A DNA stretch of 12,237 bases, from positions 1 to 12,237 of the forward strand of contig JAJYUJ010000053.1 of assembly GCA_021792615.1 (NCBI GenBank), given 5' to 3'. This stretch comes from a bacterium. GTDB lineage: Bacteria; JAMCPX01. Positions 7,186 to 12,237 of this stretch are shown piece by piece. Below the pieces are notes generated by a model, which saw only the letters and a list, made by a program, of their open reading frames with translations, was not told the DNA's origin and made no database searches. Positions within the stretch are counted from its first letter, which is position 1. Each line of letters opens with the position of its first letter. The position numbers and the translations under genes are program-made.

Positions 7186-8061
7186 TTATGATTTGTCATG
7201 ATAATCATAAAAACCTTTACCGGTTTTGCGTCCCCATTCCTTTTTAATAAATTTTTCAACAATGCTTGGCGAAGGCTTATGGACCGGATCTCCCGTTTCC
7301 CGATAACGCTCCATATCGATAGTGTAAGACAGATCTATACCGGTAAGGTCTAAAAGCTGAAAAGGCCCGATTGTATGTCCCAACCCGAGCGTTACTGCGG
7401 TATCAATGTCTTCAAATGAGGCTACATCCATATCGTAGAGGAACAGGGCTTCATGGATAAGAGCCGATAAAATTCGATTGACCAGAAAGCCGTAGATTTC
7501 TTTTTTTAATAAAACGGGGGTCTTGTCCAGACTCCTCGTAAGCGCAAGGACCGTATTCAACGTCTCCTCTGAAACATGCGGTCCGCGGATTACCTCTACA
7601 AGCTTCATAACCAGTACTGGGTTAAAAAAGTGCATGTTACATACTTTATCCGGACGGTTTGTAGCGCCGGCGATTTGAGAACTGACGATAAAGGAGCTAT
7701 TTGTTGCCAGAATCGTGTGCTTTGGGCAGATCGTATCTAACTCGGAGAATAATTTGCGTTTGAGCACAAGCTTTTCTATAATAGCTTCGATGACAACATC
7801 GGCATCGCCTGCCGCTTCTCTAAGATGCGCGGTAAAAGAAAGGTTGGCCTGGGCTTGCCGGGTTATCTCCTCGGACAGTTTTCCCCTGGCAATACGGTTC
7901 GGCAAGTAGGAATCGATAAACTTCTTCGCTTTATTGATTGCTTCCGGATTAACATCGGTGCATACCACGTTATAGCCGTTTAAAGCCGCACACAGGGCAA
8001 TTTCATGTCCCATGATGCCAGCGCCCACAACACAGATTTTTTTGATGCCAGAAACGGTCAT
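7186..8061 (-). CDS. hbd: 3-hydroxyacyl-CoA (3-hydroxybutyryl-CoA) dehydrogenase
   Basis: A 291-residue cytoplasmic oxidoreductase that interconverts 3-hydroxyacyl-CoA and 3-oxoacyl-CoA with NAD(H). The N-terminal Rossmann domain has GAGIMG at 13-18 and Asp36 after the second strand, which favours NAD over NADP. The substrate site follows: NSS at 121-123, HFFNP with catalytic His144 at 144-148, its partner Glu156, and Asn195 in GFLVNRIL. The C-terminal helical domain carries GLGHTIGPFQLLDLTGID (226-243) and ends with GRKTGKGFYDY. All catalytic residues are present and the size is that of the single-domain enzyme, not the FadB/FadJ fusion. GAGG eight bases before the ATG supports the start. 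It is first in an operon with the SatP-type transporter and the acyl-CoA synthetase, behind a clear promoter and palindrome. Acting direction, oxidation or reduction, cannot be told from sequence. Confidence 0.93.
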   Translation of the reverse strand: MTVSGIKKICVVGAGIMGHEIALCAALNGYNVVCTDVNPEAINKAKKFIDSYLPNRIARGKLSEEITRQAQANLSFTAHLREAAGDADVVIEAIIEKLVLKRKLFSELDTICPKHTILATNSSFIVSSQIAGATNRPDKVCNMHFFNPVLVMKLVEVIRGPHVSEETLNTVLALTRSLDKTPVLLKKEIYGFLVNRILSALIHEALFLYDMDVASFEDIDTAVTLGLGHTIGPFQLLDLTGIDLSYTIDMERYRETGDPVHKPSPSIVEKFIKKEWGRKTGKGFYDYHDKS

Positions 8062-8214
8062 AATAACATCCTCAACCCTTTCTTTCTTAAACTTGCTTAA
8101 TGTTGATCAAACTTTGAGGAGTTGAATCAAGCATTAACCACATCAAAAACCGTGATACGTACTCTCACTGTCAGCTTGTTCAGGAATTCTGAAATTGATT
8201 GTTTTCTCGCAGGG

Positions 8215-8236
8215 AATAAAACATAAATGTTTTATT
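8215..8236. promoter_or_regulatory. Perfect 22-bp palindrome at the transcription start of the hbd operon; likely operator
   Basis: Two exact 10-bp arms, AATAAAACAT (8215-8224) and ATGTTTTATT (8227-8236), flank two A residues. It lies just downstream of the -10 element, covering the predicted start point near 8237, the classic place for a repressor. Palindromes of this size often bind TetR- or GntR-family regulators, but no regulator gene is visible in the window and the protein is unknown. It is not followed by a T-run and is not a terminator. Confidence 0.6.
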
Positions 8237-8243
8237 ATATATA

Positions 8244-8273
8244 ACTTTACTCTTCTTAATAAGGAAATGTCAA
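8244..8273 (-). promoter_or_regulatory. Sigma-70 type promoter of the hbd-satP-acyl-CoA synthetase operon
   Basis: On the minus strand TTGACA (complement of 8268-8273) is followed after 18 bases by TAAAGT (complement of 8244-8249, four of six consensus), in a very AT-rich setting. Transcription from about 8237 would give a leader of roughly 175 bases before the hbd start codon. The 279-base gap 8062-8340 holds this promoter, the palindrome and otherwise nothing I can name; no convincing terminator for the upstream ATPase gene was found in it. Confidence 0.6.
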
Positions 8274-8340
8274 CCAATTTGAAAACGCTGAAAGTAATAA
8301 TTCCAATTAACCCTGCAAGGGGATCAATCGCGTTTCTGCG

Positions 8341-9420
8341 TTAATTGCCCTTTTCGAGCTTATCGAGTATAGAATCTATTTCATCAAGGTCTTCTTGCTT
8401 TTTCGGCTTTGCTTTCATCTCTGCTGGCTTTTGAATGTCCGGATTCTTCCTGGCAGCAACAGGGGGCTGTACCGGTATTTTCGGTTTCTGCCGGGCACTT
8501 TCCTGCATCACCGGTTCCTGCATCACCGGCTGCTGGACCGGTTCGATGATAAATTCATCTTCTGTCGTATCCGGCGATTCCAAAGTTTTCTTTATTTCCG
8601 CTTGTTCGCTTGTTATACCGAGATCCAAAACAACACTGTCGATAATTTTACTATCGATAACTTTAGCCTTCACAAGAAAACCTTCAAAGAGCGCATTAGA
8701 AGAAATAATATTGATCATCCTCGGTATGCCTTTTGAATAATGATGGATTTTTTCTATGGCGTCCGTTGCAAATATTTCCTCTTTATTTCCGGCGAGTCCC
8801 AACCTGTGTTTTACGTACGCCTCAGTTGACTCATAATTAAAAGATTCAAGCCTGTATTTCAACGCTACCCGCTGGGCAAGCGGACTATCGAGCAAGAGGT
8901 TTTCCTCTATATCGGGCAGGCCGAAGAACACAAAGGTGATCAATTTTCTGTCGGGGGCCTCAAGATTGAGCAGCCCTCTGAATTCCTCCATCATTTCCTT
9001 TGTTTTCAACATCTGGGCTTCATCGATTAAAACGACCGCTTTTTTGTGCTGCTCATACAGTTCGTTCAATCGCTCGTATAGTTGGGACAGCAGCGTAATT
9101 TTATTGTCCGAAGGATCGACGATACCAAGCTGCATGGCTATTTTCTTGAGCAGCCAATCGGCGGTTATCCCGGAATGGATAATAACGAGCAGGGCTGACT
9201 CATACTCTTCTTCCGGCAGGCTATCGAGCATACGCCGTGCAAGTGTGGTTTTCCCGGTACCTATATCCCCTATAAGCAGGGCAAGGCCTTTCATCGAGTC
9301 TACCGCATACATCAATCGTACAAGCGCCTTGGAATGCTGAGCACTGTTATAATAAAATTTTATGTCCGGCGCACTTGAAAACGGCTCTTCGTTCAACTTA
9401 TAAAAATCTAAATAATTCAT
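8341..9420 (-). CDS. ExeA/GspA-like AAA+ ATPase with disordered C-terminal tail
   Basis: A 359-residue protein. The N-terminus (MNYLDFYKLNEEPFSSAPD) is the typical opening of the ExeA/GspA family, whose members energise assembly of secretion and envelope machines. Walker A is GDIGTGKT (51-58), Walker B VVLIDEAQ (129-136), a sensor-1-like strand FVFFGLPD is at 163-170 and a conserved LAQRV at 181-185. The AAA+ and lid parts end near residue 268. Residues 271-345 are rich in Pro, Gln, Glu and Lys, include a tandem PVMQE repeat, and appear disordered. The chain closes with a short predicted amphipathic helix DLDEIDSILDKLEKGN. Unlike ExeA of Aeromonas there is no evident transmembrane or peptidoglycan-binding segment. 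The ribosome binding site AAAGGAG directly abuts the stop codon of the upstream TPR gene, so translation is probably coupled. DNA-transposition ATPases share the fold, but no transposase lies nearby. Confidence 0.85.
   Translation of the reverse strand: MNYLDFYKLNEEPFSSAPDIKFYYNSAQHSKALVRLMYAVDSMKGLALLIGDIGTGKTTLARRMLDSLPEEEYESALLVIIHSGITADWLLKKIAMQLGIVDPSDNKITLLSQLYERLNELYEQHKKAVVLIDEAQMLKTKEMMEEFRGLLNLEAPDRKLITFVFFGLPDIEENLLLDSPLAQRVALKYRLESFNYESTEAYVKHRLGLAGNKEEIFATDAIEKIHHYSKGIPRMINIISSNALFEGFLVKAKVIDSKIIDSVVLDLGITSEQAEIKKTLESPDTTEDEFIIEPVQQPVMQEPVMQESARQKPKIPVQPPVAARKNPDIQKPAEMKAKPKKQEDLDEIDSILDKLEKGN
8500..8529 (-). repeat. Two perfect 15-bp tandem copies in the ATPase tail
   Basis: The unit TTCCTGCATCACCGG (plus strand) occurs at 8500-8514 and 8515-8529 without a mismatch. 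It encodes the repeated PVMQE in the disordered tail, and a decayed third copy (PVQQ) lies next to it. The period keeps the frame. Confidence 0.85.
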
Positions 9421-9431
9421 TGTGCTCCTTT

Positions 9432-12237
9432 CTAAATATACGATACCCTTTTCTTGGCTTGCTTTGCCTTATTTTGATCCGTTCCCGGTTCTTCTTTTAC
9501 TTGTTTCTGCTCATTTGATTGATTGATTTCAGACTGTTCTTTTGGGGCTGCAACGTTTGATTTCTGTTTCTCGGCCGGTTTTGGCGGCTGCCCTTCCTCT
9601 CCATCTTCTTTCAGCAAGCTGTCCAGTGTAAACTTCTCTGCTTCCGGCTGTTTCTCCCCGCCTTGTCCGGCATTCGATCCATCCTGAACAAACTCCTCGA
9701 GCTTATCGAGTTTGTCTTTCACATCACGGAATTTCTCATCTATCTTTTTTACCTCTGTAAAATAATTGTACGCATTCTTCATATCACCATAAGCCTCAAA
9801 AGCTATTGCAAACTCATAGAGCAAACCGATATTTTCCGCCTTGACACCTCCCTTCTCATCCAGCGCCTGTTTATACATCTCAATGGCTTTGCCCGGCAAT
9901 CCCTTTCCCATATAGCTCATTCCGAGCATGATCAGGCCATCTGCTTTTTTATCCGGTGAGAGCATCGCTATGCCGAATTCATTTATGGCTTCATCGATTA
10001 ATCCCATTTCCTTATAAGCTATGCCGAGATTGTAGTGCGTTTCTGCATCTTCCTTATCAACGCTTTTTTCGACACCTTTCTTGAAAGCCTCGAGCACTTC
10101 TTCAACACTCACCTGCTGCTCTTCCTCGGGAGGTTGCTGCACCTGTGAGGTTATGGACGTTATGGATAGTTCTTTTTCAAGCTCCTGCGCAAGATCGAAC
10201 AGTCCTTCATCTGCAGATACTGCTACGACGTGATCGACTTCTTTCTGAATGAACGGCTCATCCAGATCGGGAATTTTCGATTCCAGATCCGGATTTGATT
10301 TTTCCTCTTTTGCAAGAATCTCTGCAAGCCTTTTCCTTGCCCTCTCGTCATTTGGTGCTACGCTCAAAACTTTTTGGAGGATCTCTTTTGCCTCGGACAA
10401 AATACCCTGCTGATAATAGAATTCCGCTTCGTCGAGAGAATCGATTACATCTATATGCGGTTTTTCCTGTCCTTGATGGCCATGAGAAACGGGCTCATGT
10501 CCCCCAGCCGGGTTTGCGGGGCCTTCATGTGCGGCACCGTCAAGTTCTTCATCGGAAAAATTAAAGCTTATGTCCTCATCCTGCTTCGGCTGTACCGTTT
10601 CACCGGATACTTCCTTGGCGGCTTCATCCAGCTCAGGACTGAAATCTATCTGTTCGGGGATTGGGACATCTTCTTTGGGCTCTTCCCGGGGCTCTTCCCG
10701 GGGCTCTTCCCGAACAACCTTGCTGATTGGGGGTTCCTCGGCTGCCTGTTGTTCCTCCGGCATTGGTTCGGGTTCTGCCTTCTCTTCCTGAGAAAGAGGA
10801 GCTTCAATCTCAATTTCTATATCCGTATCTATCTCCTGAGGACGGTTCGCGGTTTCCGCAGGTACTGATTCTTTATGTTCCTCCGCTATTTCCACGTCTA
10901 TATCCATGTCTGCGGGGATCTCTTCGGAAGCTTCTTTCCCTTTTTTCGGAGGTTCAACGGACTGCACTATCGGCTTTTCTTCTTTTTCCTCCTGCGGTTG
11001 CTGCTCTTCACGATGAGGGGAACGGACATCTTTCACCGGTTCTTCCGGAGTATAACCGATAAGTGCTCTCAGAACTTCATTGCCGGGATCGTGTGCTATT
11101 GCCTGCTTAACAAAATCCTCGGCCTTTTCTATTTCACCGTCGGCTATCAGGATATTGTAGAGCTTCTCGGCCAATTGCGAGGCTTCTTTATATTTTTTCC
11201 CAAGTTCATAAAGCTCAAACAGTTCGCCGAGTGCTGTACGGTGAGACGGGTTTGCCTCCAGAATCTGGTTCAGCTTCTCTATGGCCTTGGAATGCAGTCC
11301 ATATCGTTTGTAAACCTGCGATTCCGAAAAATTCTTTTCTATTTCATCCTGGGTCAATTTCTCTTTTTTGCCGGTTTCCGGCTGACCCACGGCTTCCGGC
11401 ACAGGCTTCTGGACTACCTTTTTCTCGGCTTTTTTCTCCGGTATCCTTTCAGGCTCCTGCTTTTTCTCGGGCTGCCGTTCGGGTATTTTTGCCTGAGGTC
11501 TTGCCGTTTGTTTTTCCGCGGCCACTGCAGGCTTTTTCTCCGGTGGCCTCTCCTCTACCTGATTTCTGGTTATCTCAAAAGGTTCAGGTTCAATCTCGCG
11601 CATGGGGGTGGGTTCGGTCTTTGCACCGAGGATGACCTGCAATGCCTGAGGGTCCGCCGGATCAAGCTCGAGGATCTTTTTATAGATATCCTGCGTCTGT
11701 GCATCCAGTCCTTCTTTGGAGTATAATTTCCCGACTTCCTTGTATGCGGATATCGCAAGAGGGATTTTGTCAAGGGCCACATATGCTTTGGCAAGGGCTA
11801 TAAGCACCTCGGTATCGGATTTACCCGAAGCGATGATATCTTTGACCTTTAAAAGCACTTTTTGATAATCGCCCCGTGAAAGGTATAACTTAATCAGCTG
11901 TTTGACTATGCTTACTTCGCCGGGTTTAATCGAGATCATCCTCTCATAAACGGTAATGAGATCTATAATCCTTTTTGCCTCGATAAGTTTGTCCGCGATT
12001 TTTGAAAGCTCAGCATACGCCTGATCCTTCATTCCGTTCTTTATATAAAGTTCCGCAAGCTTCATCCTTCCGGGCAGGTTTGATGGCTCCAGTTCCGTAA
12101 TGGTTTGCAGTATCTTCAATGCATCCTGAGTACGTCCTCCCCTTTCATAAATAGCAATGGCTACCTTATAATTGGAGACAGCTTCCGCTATGAGATTCTT
12201 TTTTCTGAAGAGCTCTGCAAGCTTGAGATACGCCAGA
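9432..12237 (-). CDS. Large multi-block TPR protein with acidic linkers, 5' end outside the window
   Basis: At least 934 residues. The frame is open through the window edge (first full codon at 12234-12236) and already reads TPR-like sequence there (LAYLKLAELFRKKNLIAEAV), so the TTG at 12117-12119 is not the start. Counting from the edge: TPR block 1 at about 1-204; basic, Pro/Lys/Glu-rich linker 205-294; TPR block 2 at 299-394; a long acidic Pro/Glu-rich linker 395-594 with a perfect REEP tandem repeat; a single TPR-like unit at 601-644; the motif DEGLFDLAQELEKELS at 676-691; TPR block 3 at 730-839 starting THYNLGIAYKEMGL; and a polar Lys/Gln/Glu tail to 934. No signal peptide or membrane segment is visible, though the true N-terminus is unseen. 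TPR blocks bind partner proteins, so a scaffold role for the coupled ATPase downstream is likely. The layout recalls FimV-like and myxobacterial TPR scaffolds, but no specific function can be assigned. Confidence 0.88.
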   Translation of the reverse strand, partial: LAYLKLAELFRKKNLIAEAVSNYKVAIAIYERGGRTQDALKILQTITELEPSNLPGRMKLAELYIKNGMKDQAYAELSKIADKLIEAKRIIDLITVYERMISIKPGEVSIVKQLIKLYLSRGDYQKVLLKVKDIIASGKSDTEVLIALAKAYVALDKIPLAISAYKEVGKLYSKEGLDAQTQDIYKKILELDPADPQALQVILGAKTEPTPMREIEPEPFEITRNQVEERPPEKKPAVAAEKQTARPQAKIPERQPEKKQEPERIPEKKAEKKVVQKPVPEAVGQPETGKKEKLTQDEIEKNFSESQVYKRYGLHSKAIEKLNQILEANPSHRTALGELFELYELGKKYKEASQLAEKLYNILIADGEIEKAEDFVKQAIAHDPGNEVLRALIGYTPEEPVKDVRSPHREEQQPQEEKEEKPIVQSVEPPKKGKEASEEIPADMDIDVEIAEEHKESVPAETANRPQEIDTDIEIEIEAPLSQEEKAEPEPMPEEQQAAEEPPISKVVREEPREEPREEPKEDVPIPEQIDFSPELDEAAKEVSGETVQPKQDEDISFNFSDEELDGAAHEGPANPAGGHEPVSHGHQGQEKPHIDVIDSLDEAEFYYQQGILSEAKEILQKVLSVAPNDERARKRLAEILAKEEKSNPDLESKIPDLDEPFIQKEVDHVVAVSADEGLFDLAQELEKELSITSITSQVQQPPEEEQQVSVEEVLEAFKKGVEKSVDKEDAETHYNLGIAYKEMGLIDEAINEFGIAMLSPDKKADGLIMLGMSYMGKGLPGKAIEMYKQALDEKGGVKAENIGLLYEFAIAFEAYGDMKNAYNYFTEVKKIDEKFRDVKDKLDKLEEFVQDGSNAGQGGEKQPEAEKFTLDSLLKEDGEEGQPPKPAEKQKSNVAAPKEQSEINQSNEQKQVKEEPGTDQNKAKQAKKRVSYI
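10677..10712 (-). repeat. Three perfect 12-bp tandem copies in the acidic linker of the TPR gene
   Basis: The unit GGGCTCTTCCCG (plus strand) is repeated exactly at 10677-10688, 10689-10700 and 10701-10712. It encodes the peptide REEPREEPREEP. Identical copies, including third codon positions, point to recent duplication. Copy-number change would lengthen or shorten the linker by four residues without breaking the frame. Confidence 0.9.

Noticed and set aside
8104-8160. Short open frame in the hbd leader (MWLMLDSTPQSLINIKQV)
   Set aside because: No ribosome binding site and no clustering of regulatory codons that would suggest an attenuator.
8182-8224. Short upstream open frame starting in the palindrome (MFYSLRENNQFQNS)
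   Set aside because: No ribosome binding site, and the ATG is part of the palindrome; likely chance.
8293-8330. Possible terminator after the ATPase gene, with CCCT and AGGG arms
   Set aside because: Only four base pairs and no T-run on the minus-strand transcript; too weak to call.
8341-9420. Reading the ATPase as a transposition (TniB/IstB-like) helper ATPase
   Set aside because: The N-terminal MNYLDFYKLNEEPFSSAPD signature is of the ExeA/GspA type, and there is no transposase, inverted terminal repeat or target duplication nearby.
10875-11726. A 283-codon open frame on the plus strand, rich in Phe and Leu
   Set aside because: It is antisense to the Lys/Glu-rich linkers and TPRs of the large gene; AAR and GAR codons read backwards give TTY and YTC, which explains both the length and the composition. 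No ribosome binding site or known motif.
1-12237. tRNA, rRNA, CRISPR array, insertion sequence or prophage genes
   Set aside because: No cloverleaf-like sequence, regularly spaced repeats, transposase or phage motifs were seen by eye on either strand.

Overview
The window carries eight genes, all on the minus strand, so the order of transcription runs from high to low coordinates. Strong AGGAGG-type ribosome binding sites, medium GC content, an outer-membrane barrel protein and the style of the TPR and ExeA-like proteins suggest a Gram-negative bacterium. A Desulfobacterota (old Deltaproteobacteria) or similar anaerobe is my best guess, but this rests on impression rather than a search.

Region by region, in transcription order: (1) 12237-8341 holds a very large TPR protein, whose 5' end lies outside the window, followed 11 bases later by an ExeA/GspA-type AAA+ ATPase. 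They look like a translationally coupled pair that serves an envelope or secretion-like assembly. (2) 8340-8062 is intergenic. It has a clear TTGACA promoter for the next operon and a perfect 22-bp palindrome at the expected transcription start, probably an operator. (3) 8061-4768 is a three-gene acid-metabolism operon: 3-hydroxyacyl-CoA dehydrogenase, a SatP-type acetate/short-chain acid transporter, and an acyl-CoA synthetase. Together these would import an acid, activate it to a CoA thioester and carry out one beta-oxidation (or reverse) step. (4) 4654-3167 is an outer-membrane beta-barrel protein with its own promoter and an excellent intrinsic terminator at 3107-3144. (5) 2965-81 is a GT2 glycosyltransferase of the polyprenyl-phosphate type followed by asparagine synthase AsnB, a pairing typical of surface-polysaccharide loci. 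A further gene may start at base 37 and run off the window.

No tRNA, rRNA, CRISPR array, insertion sequence or phage gene was seen. The most interesting non-coding or structural signals are the palindromic operator, a glycosyltransferase C-terminus that appears to be made of a dispersed intergenic repeat, two RNA hairpins in front of genes, perfect short tandem repeats in the disordered parts of the TPR protein and its partner ATPase, and the TPR/ATPase pair itself. I see no clear evidence of a wholly new system; the TPR/ATPase pair is the best candidate for uncharacterised biology.
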